Part shown: positions 17,001 through 25,967 of the stretch, one piece after another
How the letters are laid out: each line of letters begins with the position of its first letter
Numbering within the stretch: the first letter of the stretch is position 1
NCBI GenBank assembly: GCA_017537025.1
Contig: JAFWCB010000002.1
Coordinates: forward strand, 62,001-126,000
Source of the DNA: Sediminibacterium sp.
GTDB lineage: Bacteria > Bacteroidota > Bacteroidia > Chitinophagales > Chitinophagaceae
Length of the DNA: 64,000 nt
Reading direction: 5' to 3'
The notes under the pieces: model-generated
The model's input: only the letters and a program-made list of their open reading frames with translations
Told to the model about the DNA's origin: nothing
The model's database searches: none
Program-made: the position numbers and the translations under genes

Positions 17001-20000
17001 ATGCTTACCACACTCTATTATTTTGCACAAGTTATTTTATGCAGTGGCATTATGATGGGCTATTATTGGTTGGTATTACGTGATAAAAAATTCCATCAGT
17101 ATAATCGCTTCTATTTATTGTTTGCGGCTGCCGTTGCTTGGATAATTCCATTGATCAAGATTCAGTGGGAACCACACCCAACAAGTAGGCTTCCAGTTTA
17201 TGAGCTATTCTATATGGTGGCTGAAAATAATAGTAGAATGGACAGCAATTTGCATCGAAATTGGTTTCAGTGGAATTGGCAAACCATGCTTACGGGGGTA
17301 TATGCGGTTGTATCTATCATTTTGTGTTTCATGCTCATTATTGGTATGATTCGTATTGCTCGAATACTCCGTAAACATCCTATCAATATTATCGATAATT
17401 TCTTTTTGATCATTACCAATGTACAAGGAACCCCTTTTTCTTTTTTCAAATATATTTTTTGGAATGAGCAAATAGATTTACAAAGTGAATCAGGCAAACA
17501 AATATTACAACACGAAATCACGCATGTACAACAAAAGCATTCAATAGATAAACTTTTTGTACAGCTTGTTTTAGTTGCCGGATGGTTTAATCCTTTTTTC
17601 TGGCTTATCAAAGGAGAGTTGAGTATGATCCATGAATATATCGCTGATAAAAAATCGGTTGAGCATGGAGATACTGCTTCATTAGCTGCTATGTTACTCA
17701 CTGCGGCTTATCCTCGGCACCCGTTCTTATTATCCAATCCGTTTTTCTTTTCACCTATTAAAAGAAGAATCGCTATGTTAACCAATCAAACAAAACCCAA
17801 GTACAGTTATTTGCGCAGGCTCATCATCTTACCAGTAATGGCCATCGTATTAGTACTATTTGCCTTTAGAAGTAAAGAAAGTCGTGTTAAGCAGCCCATT
17901 TCTTTGCAAGGAGTAATTGAAAACGTATACAATGAATTAAAGCCCGCTTCGAGCAATGCTAAATCGGCAACAGGTTTTCGAGTGATGCTTTTGAAAAAGA
18001 AATATCTGGTGGTGCTTGCACCCGCACATGGAGGCGCCGACGCGGGTGCAAAAGCACCCGATGGTACTAAAGAATCTGAGTTGGCATTGCGATATGCCAA
18101 ATTAATCAAAGAGTTGAATAATAATGATCATATTGAATTTGTTTTAAGCCGAACTGATGATAAATATATGCACGTGGTTGAGGTGACTGACTTTATCAAT
18201 AATCAAAATCCAGATTTAGCAATATCTATTCATGCTAATACCTCATTGAGTTCTTTAAAAGACATGAATGGATCAGGAGTATATTTAAGTAAAACCGGAA
18301 TCTCGTTCAATGAGAGTTATACGCTGGCTAATAATATTGCAACAAATCTTAAAGATGCTACTTTTAATTTTAATGGAATAAAAACACGCAATGATGGTGT
18401 TTATATTTTAAAAAACACAAAATGCCCAATAGTTGAAACAGAAATAGGCTATTTGTCGAGCACATCCGATCTTAAAAAATTAAAAGATCCGACCTATCAA
18501 AAAGCTTTGGCATCTGCTATTTTACAAGGGGTGCAGGATTATTTATATCGGAAGGAAAATACGTTAAGTGCTGTAAGGGATACCATCAAAAAGGGGGATT
18601 CCATCATCATAAATTCTGATGTAGGAAAAAGGGTTATAGTTGATGGGGAAAAGGGGGTAACAGATATTCTCTACTATAAAAATACGATGGGAGAAGAAAA
18701 GATAATGACTCGATATTCTCCTAAAAACCCTAAGTTGAATAATATGATTTACTTAGTGGATGGAGTTGAAAAGCCTTACTATCAGGTATTAAATTTAGAT
18801 ATTAATGACATAGCTGAGATACGAGTTTCAAAAGAGCCAAGCTTAATTTATAAATATGGCGACAGAGCAAAAAATGGAGTTATGCTTTTTACTAAAAAGA
18901 GATACCCCCAAGAAAAAGGTGTTCTTGATTTTCAATCTTCCTCTGAGTCATCTTTTTCATCCATTAAAAATAAGCCAGGAGCTGCGGGATCATTATTCAT
19001 TATAGATGGTGTTGTTTTAGGTAAAGACCAATTGCCTAATCTCAATCCAAACGAAATTGATAATATCCGTGTATTTAAAGGTATAGATGCAATTGATAGG
19101 TATGGGGCGCAAGCTGAGGGGGGTGCTGTTAGTATTATAACGAAAAAATTTTTAGCTGAGAAAGGGTTAACAAAAGGTGATTGGAAAGAATCACAACCAG
19201 GAGCTTTTAGAGCTATTCAAGGGTATAGCTTAGATGAAGTTAGAAGAATTGAAGCCTCCAAATCGAATAGTGACGATGAATATCTTCAAACAGTTAATAG
19301 AGCAACTGCGATAGTTTTAGATGGTCATATTATTAGTAAGGAAGTCGCTTCGAAACTTGATGTTAGAGATATCATGTCTATTGGTTTTGGGGATTTTCCT
19401 ATCGAGAAAGTAATGAAGCCTAATGTTTTGACGCTTCAAACTAAAAAAGGCATTCGCAATTCTTCATCCATGTATTCTGCAGATGAACTCCGAAAATTAG
19501 AAGAATTGGATGCGGAGTTGAAACTAAAAAATGATTCAACAACGTATGCGAAAAATTTTAATAAAAATTTTATTACTATAAATACAAATAATCCTCAAAC
19601 TAATTATCCGGTTACTAGAAAGGAGTTTCCATTAAGTGTTCGAACAGTACCAAAAGATAAATCAAAGCAAGAAGTTGAAGATGAGCAAAAAGCAGGTCGT
19701 AAGGAAGCTTATGATAAAGTATTTACAGAAACACAAGTACCTGCTAGTTTCCCTGGTGGTAAAGCTGCATGGTTAAAATATTTGGAAAGAAATCTTAACA
19801 TAGATTTGCCGGTTAAGAAAGGTGGACCTCCCGGTACATATACCGTTATAGTTCAGTTTACGGTACATGAGGATGGTTTTTTATCAAATATAAAGGCATT
19901 AAATAATCCCGGTTATGGAACGGCTGAGGAAGCAGTTAGAGTAATAACAAAAGGGCCTAAATGGGAGCCCGCACAGCAAAATGGAAAGAAAGTTGCATCA

Positions 20001-20042
20001 ATAGTTAAGCAGTCTATTACATTTGTAATTTCGGAAGAATAA
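17001..20042 (+). CDS. M56 (BlaR1-like) metallopeptidase fused to Amidase_3, plug-like repeats and TonB C-terminal domain
   Basis: This 1013-residue integral membrane protein is the partner of the BlaI-like repressor. Hydrophobic segments lie at about 3-24, 33-52, 94-116 and 270-288. The cytoplasmic zinc-protease motif HEITH is at 171-175, with the second-site HEYIADKKSVEHG downstream. Beyond the last helix comes an Amidase_3 domain (about 335-515) with H343 in PAHGG, E360 in the KESELAL segment, H411 in SIHAN and E481 in EIGYLS, so its zinc site looks complete. Three TonB-plug-like repeats follow (about 582-632, 663-717, 770-816), then a TonB C-terminal domain (about 930-1013). It probably senses envelope or peptidoglycan state; substrate and signal are inference. 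Confidence 0.85.
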   Translation: MLTTLYYFAQVILCSGIMMGYYWLVLRDKKFHQYNRFYLLFAAAVAWIIPLIKIQWEPHPTSRLPVYELFYMVAENNSRMDSNLHRNWFQWNWQTMLTGVYAVVSIILCFMLIIGMIRIARILRKHPINIIDNFFLIITNVQGTPFSFFKYIFWNEQIDLQSESGKQILQHEITHVQQKHSIDKLFVQLVLVAGWFNPFFWLIKGELSMIHEYIADKKSVEHGDTASLAAMLLTAAYPRHPFLLSNPFFFSPIKRRIAMLTNQTKPKYSYLRRLIILPVMAIVLVLFAFRSKESRVKQPISLQGVIENVYNELKPASSNAKSATGFRVMLLKKKYLVVLAPAHGGADAGAKAPDGTKESELALRYAKLIKELNNNDHIEFVLSRTDDKYMHVVEVTDFINNQNPDLAISIHANTSLSSLKDMNGSGVYLSKTGISFNESYTLANNIATNLKDATFNFNGIKTRNDGVYILKNTKCPIVETEIGYLSSTSDLKKLKDPTYQKALASAILQGVQDYLYRKENTLSAVRDTIKKGDSIIINSDVGKRVIVDGEKGVTDILYYKNTMGEEKIMTRYSPKNPKLNNMIYLVDGVEKPYYQVLNLDINDIAEIRVSKEPSLIYKYGDRAKNGVMLFTKKRYPQEKGVLDFQSSSESSFSSIKNKPGAAGSLFIIDGVVLGKDQLPNLNPNEIDNIRVFKGIDAIDRYGAQAEGGAVSIITKKFLAEKGLTKGDWKESQPGAFRAIQGYSLDEVRRIEASKSNSDDEYLQTVNRATAIVLDGHIISKEVASKLDVRDIMSIGFGDFPIEKVMKPNVLTLQTKKGIRNSSSMYSADELRKLEELDAELKLKNDSTTYAKNFNKNFITINTNNPQTNYPVTRKEFPLSVRTVPKDKSKQEVEDEQKAGRKEAYDKVFTETQVPASFPGGKAAWLKYLERNLNIDLPVKKGGPPGTYTVIVQFTVHEDGFLSNIKALNNPGYGTAEEAVRVITKGPKWEPAQQNGKKVASIVKQSITFVISEE

Positions 20043-20046
20043 GTAT

Positions 20047-20352
20047 TTAAAAAAAACATTTAAAGCATAAGGCAATAATGGCATAACCGCAGGTGGCGAA
20101 AAAAATACCTCTTGCGGTTTTGTCTTTTTGGGTATTGATAAATATCGTAAATAAAATGGCATTCATTACTAATGAAATACTAATGATCCCACTAAGTAAT
20201 GATTTTTGTAATCCTAATACCTGAAAAAATTCTTTCAAAGTAAATAAGTTGAATTTCCAAAAATAATACCCGAATAAACCAATTATGGGAGCCAGTAAAC
20301 CCAATATCAGTCCGGTTTTCAGATCATCTTTTCTCCAGAATCTTATTTCCAT
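20047..20352 (-). CDS. Small hypothetical membrane protein
   Basis: This 101-residue protein has three hydrophobic segments (about 12-32, 52-72, 82-98) and an N-terminus MEIRFWRKDDLKTG that is probably cytoplasmic. I do not recognise the family. Its start overlaps the end of surE by 10 bp, so the two are translationally coupled. It ends 4 bp from the convergent M56 gene, with no clear terminator hairpin. Confidence 0.65.
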   Translation of the reverse strand: MEIRFWRKDDLKTGLILGLLAPIIGLFGYYFWKFNLFTLKEFFQVLGLQKSLLSGIISISLVMNAILFTIFINTQKDKTARGIFFATCGYAIIALCFKCFF

Positions 20353-21122
20353 TGCTTCTCTAATTTTTTCTTCAGTTCATAATGCGTAAGATCGAACTGA
20401 ACCGGTACCACACTTACATAATTATTCTTCAGCGCCCAAACATCGCTGTCTTTGCCTTTATCAAAATTTACAAACTCGCCCGTAAGCCAATAGTATTTTT
20501 TACCGTGTGGGTCTCTGCGCTCATCAAATTTTTCCTCATACTTAGCGTATGCTTGTCTACATACTTTGATACCCTTGATTAATTTTTCTTCTGCGGCAGG
20601 TATGTTTACATTTAAACATAAATGCTTATCAACAGATTTGCCTTTCAAAATTTTTTCTACAATAATGCGGGCATATTTTTTTGCGGCAGTAAAATCAGCT
20701 TCAATTCGATAATCCAATAAACTGAAACCAATACTGGGAATACTTTCAATAGCGGCTTCCAAAGCGGCCGACATAGTACCGGAATAAATTACATTGATAG
20801 AATGATTGGCACCATGGTTTACGCCACTGATGCAGATGTCCGGTTTTCGGTGTAACACTTTATCAACAGAAAGCTTTACGCAATCTACAGGAGTGCCACT
20901 GCACGCATAAGCTTCTACACCATCAAACACAGATACTTTTTGAAGCCTTAAAGGTTGCCCAATAGTAATCGCGTGCCCCATTCCACTTTGTGGTTTATCA
21001 GGTGCTACTACCACTATTTTACCTAATCCTTTAACGGCTTCTACTAATGCGCGAATACCTGGTGCATTGTAGCCATCATCATTCGTAACTAATATAACCG
21101 GTTCTGATTTCTTTTTTGTCAT
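20343..21122 (-). CDS. surE: 5'/3'-nucleotidase SurE
   Basis: SurE dephosphorylates nucleoside 5'- and 3'-monophosphates and is linked to stationary-phase survival. The 259-residue protein has the metal site VTNDDGYNAPGI (D15-D16), PDKPQSGMGHAIT, the dimer-loop segment YACSGTPVDCVKLS, and GVNHGANHSINVIYSGTMSAALEA with the third metal ligand Asn. Length and motifs fit the family. It leads a two-gene unit with the small membrane protein. Confidence 0.96.
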   Translation of the reverse strand: MTKKKSEPVILVTNDDGYNAPGIRALVEAVKGLGKIVVVAPDKPQSGMGHAITIGQPLRLQKVSVFDGVEAYACSGTPVDCVKLSVDKVLHRKPDICISGVNHGANHSINVIYSGTMSAALEAAIESIPSIGFSLLDYRIEADFTAAKKYARIIVEKILKGKSVDKHLCLNVNIPAAEEKLIKGIKVCRQAYAKYEEKFDERRDPHGKKYYWLTGEFVNFDKGKDSDVWALKNNYVSVVPVQFDLTHYELKKKLEKQWK

Positions 21123-21160
21123 ACTGCAAGATACGATGCGGTGAACAGTTTTACAGGTAG

Positions 21161-22810
21161 TTATTTTCTTTTTTTTCCTATCGATTTTTCGCCAAAATAT
21201 TTGAAAATGGGATATACAACTTGTTGCGTAGCTATACCGTTCGTTTCAAAATAGGTATCAAAGAAATTCCATAGTAATAAACCATCATCAGATTGGGGTT
21301 CTAGTATGTAAAAAATAAGATTGGCTAAAGGTTGCGCTAAATCTATGATATAGTCTCCTTTCTCTGCTACTTGTTGGGTACGTTCAAATCTTCCTTCAGC
21401 AGAAGCCATGAAATGACCCTCAAATTTGCGGGTTGCCCTGGTGAATTTTTCAACGATAAATTGTTCTCCCTCAAAAACGGTTTTCTTTTCTAGTTGGGTA
21501 ACTGTGGCTCCGTGTTTTTTTACATGTTCAGCAATATTTGCAAAAGCAGCGGGAATGATATATCCTCGAGGTAAAGTAGCTTGTACGGTGTCTTTAAAGG
21601 CTGCATAGTACGTAACACTATCGTACTGTATTACGCGACCTGTTTTTAATAATGCAGTACTGCTATCTGCTTTTTTATAACGTATATAGTCGTAGGTTTT
21701 AAAGGGAGTTAATGGTTTGTTTGTAGGTACCATTTTAAAACGAACACCTTTTTGAATTTTGCCCGCATTGTCTACAACATTTTTAATGGCAGCAGCTTCT
21801 GCTTCTTTATTGATGCGAATGATATCTTGTGCGTGTGTGTTGGTATAGGATAGAATTTCATATACAAAGCTATAGGTGGTATTGATACGCTGATAAAAAC
21901 GTTCATGGGCAAAAGCTTCACTTAATATACTCATTCTATTGCGTAAACCAAATTGGTTAATCAAGTATCTGGGGTGATGGTTATAGGTATAGAAATTTTT
22001 TGGAGGCCAAGCTTCGCGGGTATTATAATCGCCAAAGGGGCCGAAGTATAAACCATTTTTTTCTTTTACTTCATTGGTAATAAAAGGAAGCATTTGATCA
22101 TTTACAAAATGATAGGGACCCGGTTGTCCGCCAGATAAATAACCGGGAGCCCAGGTGAGGGAATAGCCATGCCAGGTGCCATTGGTAGTATGAAGGTCAA
22201 CCGATAGCTGTGGATCCCAAGCAGTGATAAGGTTTTGAATAAGACCGGCAGTTTCAGGTGCTTCCATTTTGATACCATCGCGGTTAAGATCGAGTCCTTG
22301 TCCGTTTTCACGCTCACCGGTTTCGAGTGGACTATTCTCTTGTGTAGGTCTTAATCCCTTGGCCATTTTATCGTTACCATCGGTATTATAAATGGGAACG
22401 AATACAATGATTTGATTGTTGAGTAGGGACGATTTATCGCCAAGCAGTATATCACGCATTAGCATCATCGTTACTTCTTTGCCTTCTACTTCCCCTGCAT
22501 GAATATTACCTTGAATATAAATGACTGGTTTGCCCGAAGCTTTTGCTTCGGCGGGGGAACTAATTTTAGGGTTTGCCAATACTACCAATGGAATATCCTT
22601 ACCCATAGTGCTTTTACCAATGCTGCTTACATACATATTATTGCTAAGGGGTTGAATGGCAGCGATGAATTGAAGTACATCGGTATGGGTAGATGTTTTC
22701 TCGAAATTAGATTTTTCGGGTGTGAGTAGGAGAGATTCAGGGAAGATGGTTTGTTGTGACTTTGCCTTAGAACAGATAATAATAAGAAGCAGTATTGGTA
22801 GTTTTCTCAT
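21161..22810 (-). CDS. Secreted M14 family zinc carboxypeptidase
   Basis: This 549-residue protein has a signal peptide (1-19, ending SKAKSQ) and a metallocarboxypeptidase domain. The zinc ligands are in GNIHAGEVEGKE (H104, E107), and DLHTTNG supplies the third. FVPIYNTDGNDKMAKGLRP and LDLNRDGIKMEAPET are further M14 signatures. The C-terminal 200 residues form an accessory region I do not recognise. It probably works in the periplasm or outside the cell on peptides or peptidoglycan-derived substrates; specificity is unknown. Confidence 0.88.
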   Translation of the reverse strand: MRKLPILLLIIICSKAKSQQTIFPESLLLTPEKSNFEKTSTHTDVLQFIAAIQPLSNNMYVSSIGKSTMGKDIPLVVLANPKISSPAEAKASGKPVIYIQGNIHAGEVEGKEVTMMLMRDILLGDKSSLLNNQIIVFVPIYNTDGNDKMAKGLRPTQENSPLETGERENGQGLDLNRDGIKMEAPETAGLIQNLITAWDPQLSVDLHTTNGTWHGYSLTWAPGYLSGGQPGPYHFVNDQMLPFITNEVKEKNGLYFGPFGDYNTREAWPPKNFYTYNHHPRYLINQFGLRNRMSILSEAFAHERFYQRINTTYSFVYEILSYTNTHAQDIIRINKEAEAAAIKNVVDNAGKIQKGVRFKMVPTNKPLTPFKTYDYIRYKKADSSTALLKTGRVIQYDSVTYYAAFKDTVQATLPRGYIIPAAFANIAEHVKKHGATVTQLEKKTVFEGEQFIVEKFTRATRKFEGHFMASAEGRFERTQQVAEKGDYIIDLAQPLANLIFYILEPQSDDGLLLWNFFDTYFETNGIATQQVVYPIFKYFGEKSIGKKRK

Positions 22811-22869
22811 GGGGTGAAATTAGGGGGAAAAATTCCCTTCTAGGATAGGGAAGAAATATTTTTTTGGTA

Positions 22870-22907
22870 TTACTAAATAAATTAGTAAATTGCGCTAAAT
22901 ACATTAG
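22870..22907 (+). promoter_or_regulatory. Two matched operator dyads upstream of the XRE-S24 regulator
   Basis: Dyad 1 is TTACTAA-ATAAA-TTAGTAA (22870-22888) and dyad 2 is CTAA-ATACA-TTAG (22895-22907). Both contain CTAA-n5-TTAG, and their centres are 22 bp apart, about two helical turns. The second ends 2 bp before the ATG. This layout suits autoregulation by the downstream protein. Confidence 0.65.
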
Positions 22908-22909
22908 TT

Positions 22910-23662
22910 ATGTCGAACGCCGGAAAAAATTTACGCTATTTAAGAAAGCTGCGAGGATGGACGCAGGAAGAGTTTGCCAATAAGTTGAAAGTGAAAAGAT
23001 CCCTTATCGGGGCTTACGAAGAAGAAAGAGCGGAACCCAAGCTGGAGGTGATGGAATTGGTATGTTCCATTTTTAAAATCACACTGGAGGATTTTTTATT
23101 TAAAGACCTTAGTGAAGCGAAAGGGGGTTCTTATTTAGAGCGCCGCAGGCAGTTAAAAATGGTAGCGGAATCAGCGGAAGTAAGTTTCGTTCCTGTCAAA
23201 GCAGCAGCGGGTTATTTAACCGGTTATGCTGATCCTGAATTTATTGATGAGCTCAATACATTTACATTGCCTATGTTGGCGCCCGGTCAATACAGAGCTT
23301 TTGAAATAATAGGGGATTCTATGTTGCCAACACCTAGTGGTAGTGTAATTGTAGGCGAAAAAGTGGAGGGGTTAGAAGAATTGAAAAATAGTAATACTTA
23401 TGTGGTATTATCTCGAAATGAGGGCGTAGTATATAAGCGGGTGATGAAAAATAACAGATTGAAGAATAAGATCACAATGATCAGTGATAATCCGCAATAT
23501 GAGCCATATAACGTGAGTGCTGAAGATGTACTTGAAATTTGGAAAGCTGTTTATATTTTACAAAAAGCTAATGCCGGTCCACGTTGGGATGTGAATCAAT
23601 TAGCAGGTATGGTTAATAATTTGCAAGAACAGGTTTCTACTTTGAAAAAGAAATTAAATTGA
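22910..23662 (+). CDS. XRE-family regulator with LexA-like S24 domain
   Basis: This 250-residue regulator has an N-terminal helix-turn-helix (about 5-62: LRYLRKLRGWTQEEFANKL, VKRSLIGAYEEERAEPKL) and a C-terminal S24 domain. The serine/lysine dyad appears intact: S137 in GDSMLP and K176 in VVYKRVMK. AAAG at 98-101 is a candidate self-cleavage site. Residues about 232-250 form a coiled coil. LexA/CI-type cleavage on damage is possible but not shown. Two operators lie in its promoter, and the OsmC gene overlaps its stop, so it may control OsmC and itself. Confidence 0.88.
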   Translation: MSNAGKNLRYLRKLRGWTQEEFANKLKVKRSLIGAYEEERAEPKLEVMELVCSIFKITLEDFLFKDLSEAKGGSYLERRRQLKMVAESAEVSFVPVKAAAGYLTGYADPEFIDELNTFTLPMLAPGQYRAFEIIGDSMLPTPSGSVIVGEKVEGLEELKNSNTYVVLSRNEGVVYKRVMKNNRLKNKITMISDNPQYEPYNVSAEDVLEIWKAVYILQKANAGPRWDVNQLAGMVNNLQEQVSTLKKKLN

Positions 23663-24132
23663 TGAAATCACATCATTATAATATTGCTTTAGAGTGGACA
23701 GGCAACACAGGTAAAGGAACTGCTGCCTATAAGGAATATGAGCGTAGCCATCGTTTTCAGGTAAATGGTAAACCCGCAATTGAAGGCTCATCTGATCCTG
23801 CTTTTAGGGGTGATGCTACAAAATATAATCCTGAAGAAATGTTAGTTGCTTCTATTTCTTCCTGCCATATGCTTTGGTATTTACATTTTTGTTCGGAGAA
23901 TGGAATTACAGTAACAGCTTATACCGATAACGCTGTAGGTACAATGACAGAACATGCCGATGGCAGTGGAAAATTTACAGAGGTCATATTACGTCCTGTT
24001 GTTTCCATTACCAATTTAGACCAGATGGATGTTGCTAATCATTTACATGCAAAAGCCCATGAGTACTGCTTTATCGCTAACTCTTGTAATTTCCTGATTC
24101 GGCATGAGCCAAGAATTAGGGTAGGGGACTAA
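23662..24132 (+). CDS. OsmC family peroxide-reducing protein
   Basis: OsmC/Ohr proteins reduce organic hydroperoxides with two cysteines. The 156-residue protein has GDATKYNPEEMLVASISSCHMLWYL split over the central helix (first Cys) and FIANSCNFLIRHEP (second Cys), with the conserved order and spacing. The start ATG overlaps the TGA of the XRE-S24 gene, a coupling that puts both in one transcript. This suggests a redox or damage-linked response, which is inference. Confidence 0.9.
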   Translation: MKSHHYNIALEWTGNTGKGTAAYKEYERSHRFQVNGKPAIEGSSDPAFRGDATKYNPEEMLVASISSCHMLWYLHFCSENGITVTAYTDNAVGTMTEHADGSGKFTEVILRPVVSITNLDQMDVANHLHAKAHEYCFIANSCNFLIRHEPRIRVGD

Positions 24133-24203
24133 ATGGTAGTTGGCAGGTTTATTTAGTTTTTCTAAATATCATTATGATTGTTTAGTAACTTCATGATACT
24201 TAA

Positions 24204-24608
24204 ATGAAGATTATCAATTATTCTAGCTTCATAAAATATGTAAAAAGTAGTTTGCCGGTTAAATTCTTACTGCTGGCTATTTCTTTATATGCAATTTATC
24301 ATTTTTACTATGTTTCTTTTCCTAATGAGCAAGCAATAAAAATTCAGTACAACAAACTTAGCAGCCTAAGAGGAGACTCTAATTTATCTGAAGCGGAAAA
24401 TTTTGAAAGATATACAAGAAGAAAGGCTGAGATAAATAATGAAATTAAAAGATTAGAAGCAAAGAGATTGCCTTGGTTGAATATCTTCGTTTATTTCTTT
24501 ATTTGGTTTGCTTCTTACCAAATTCGAATTATTTATAAAGCACTTCACAAAGAAAGGAGATTGCTTTGGAATTGGTTAAAACAAGCAGTAGGGTTTAAAA
24601 ATGCATGA
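24204..24608 (+). CDS. Hypothetical two-helix membrane protein
   Basis: This 134-residue protein has hydrophobic segments at about 17-36 and 91-110, separated by a charged, probably coiled-coil region (about 45-86, rich in Glu/Arg/Asn). The C-terminal tail is basic and aromatic. I do not recognise it. It overlaps the following GNAT gene by 8 bp. Confidence 0.55.
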   Translation: MKIINYSSFIKYVKSSLPVKFLLLAISLYAIYHFYYVSFPNEQAIKIQYNKLSSLRGDSNLSEAENFERYTRRKAEINNEIKRLEAKRLPWLNIFVYFFIWFASYQIRIIYKALHKERRLLWNWLKQAVGFKNA

Positions 24609-25074
24609 AGTCTTCATTCGTAAACTTAGTCCCATCGATTTTTCGGCTGTCAGTATATTAATCACTGAAAACGCTAAGCATACCTTATCTGGTGTTTATT
24701 CTTATGATCAGATGCAGGCTTTCCTTTCTTACTATACTCTTGAAGCAGTTCAACAAAAAATGATAAGCGCAGATTTTTTTTGTGCTATGATAGGTGATGA
24801 AATTGTTGGTGTGATTGGATTGGAAGATGATATGGTGATAGGATTTTATACCAAGCTAGATTTTCTAGGAAAGGGGGTTGGAAAAGCCTTACTCAGCTAT
24901 ATTGAAAACTTCGCGCAGCATGAAGGATTAGGAAATATTCATCTGGCATCATCGCCTATAAGCGTCTCTTTTTATGAAAAGCAGGGTTGGCTTCCGGTAA
25001 AAAAAATTTATCCAACATACTGTGGAGTTATTTTTGAAGAGCTGTTAATGAAGAAAGAACTAACTGCCATATAG
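24601..25074 (+). CDS. GNAT family N-acetyltransferase
   Basis: This 157-residue acetyltransferase starts MHEVFIRKLSPIDFSAVSILI. It shows the GNAT core: strand DEIVGVIGLEDDMVIGFYTKLDFLGKGVGKALLSYIE split over strands 4-5, with the acetyl-CoA loop GKGVGKAL (about 96-103) and SFYEKQGWLPV near the end. The substrate is unknown. It overlaps the preceding membrane-protein gene by 8 bp and the convergent deacetylase gene by 15 bp. Confidence 0.85.
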   Translation: MHEVFIRKLSPIDFSAVSILITENAKHTLSGVYSYDQMQAFLSYYTLEAVQQKMISADFFCAMIGDEIVGVIGLEDDMVIGFYTKLDFLGKGVGKALLSYIENFAQHEGLGNIHLASSPISVSFYEKQGWLPVKKIYPTYCGVIFEELLMKKELTAI

Positions 25075-25965
25075 CTCCTGAGCTATCCGAAATGTATTGC
25101 AATGCGCTTCTACAATATCTTTAATATCGGGTGAATAACCACCCCCCATCGCTACTGTAACAGGTATCGATTTTGCTAGTAATGTTTCAAATACATATCG
25201 ATCCCTCGTAGCGCATTCGTTTATGGTAAGTTTTAGTTTCCCAAACTTATCGGTAGCTAACACATCTACCCCAGACAAATAAAATGCAAAATCCGGTTCA
25301 TGTTTATTGATGATTTCAGGTAAATGACTTTGCAATAGTGCTAAGTAAGTACTTCCATCCGTTCCATCTTTCAAACCAATATCCAGATCTGAACGCTCTT
25401 TATGAAAAGGATAATTGTGCGCTCCATGCATACTGAATGTGAATACACGCGGTTCGTTTTCGAAAAGCTTAGCAGTACCGTTGCCTTGATGAACATCTAG
25501 ATCTATAATTAAGATTTTATTTGCCAGTTGATGGTGTAATAAATAATTCGCGGCAACTGCCATATCATTGAGTAAACAAAATCCTTCCCCTCTGTCGGTA
25601 AATGCATGATGTGTGCCTCCTGCAATATTCAAGGCAACACCATATTTCATAGCATAATTACAACAATCAATTGTTCCCTGGGTAATGATAAGTTCTCTTT
25701 CCGTGAGGGCGGGCGATTGTGGAAACCCAATACGGCGCTGCTCCGCAGCGCCTAACTGCTGATCTATCAATTTACGATAATAATGATAATCGTGCGTTAG
25801 TAAAACAATTTCCTCTTTGCAGGGTAATGGCGAAAAAAATTGATCAGCTATTACAGATCCTTCATGTAATAATTGCTCGGGAATCAATTCGTATTTTAAC
25901 ATCGGAAAACGATGACCCTCAGGTAAAGGATGCGCATATATAGGATCAAAAGCAATCTTTACCAT
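25060..25965 (-). CDS. Histone deacetylase family protein (class I HDAC-like amidohydrolase)
   Basis: Bacterial members deacetylate small molecules such as polyamines or acetoin-pathway proteins. The 301-residue protein has the fold markers GGTHHAFTDRGEGFCLLND (catalytic His pair), IIDLDVHQGNGTAKLF (zinc Asp and His), SMHGAHNYPF and AMGGGYSP. Length fits the short bacterial class. It is the last gene of the minus-strand run, 2 bp after pdeM. A strong 8-bp-stem hairpin at 25731-25749 lies inside the gene and appears to be ordinary coding sequence. Confidence 0.9.
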   Translation of the reverse strand: MVKIAFDPIYAHPLPEGHRFPMLKYELIPEQLLHEGSVIADQFFSPLPCKEEIVLLTHDYHYYRKLIDQQLGAAEQRRIGFPQSPALTERELIITQGTIDCCNYAMKYGVALNIAGGTHHAFTDRGEGFCLLNDMAVAANYLLHHQLANKILIIDLDVHQGNGTAKLFENEPRVFTFSMHGAHNYPFHKERSDLDIGLKDGTDGSTYLALLQSHLPEIINKHEPDFAFYLSGVDVLATDKFGKLKLTINECATRDRYVFETLLAKSIPVTVAMGGGYSPDIKDIVEAHCNTFRIAQELYGS

Positions 25966-25967
25966 AT

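Noticed and set aside
25731-25749. Strong hairpin (GGCGCTGC/GCAGCGCC) in the deacetylase gene
   Set aside because: It encodes ordinary family residues near RRIGFP and has no T-run. I judged it coding sequence rather than an element.
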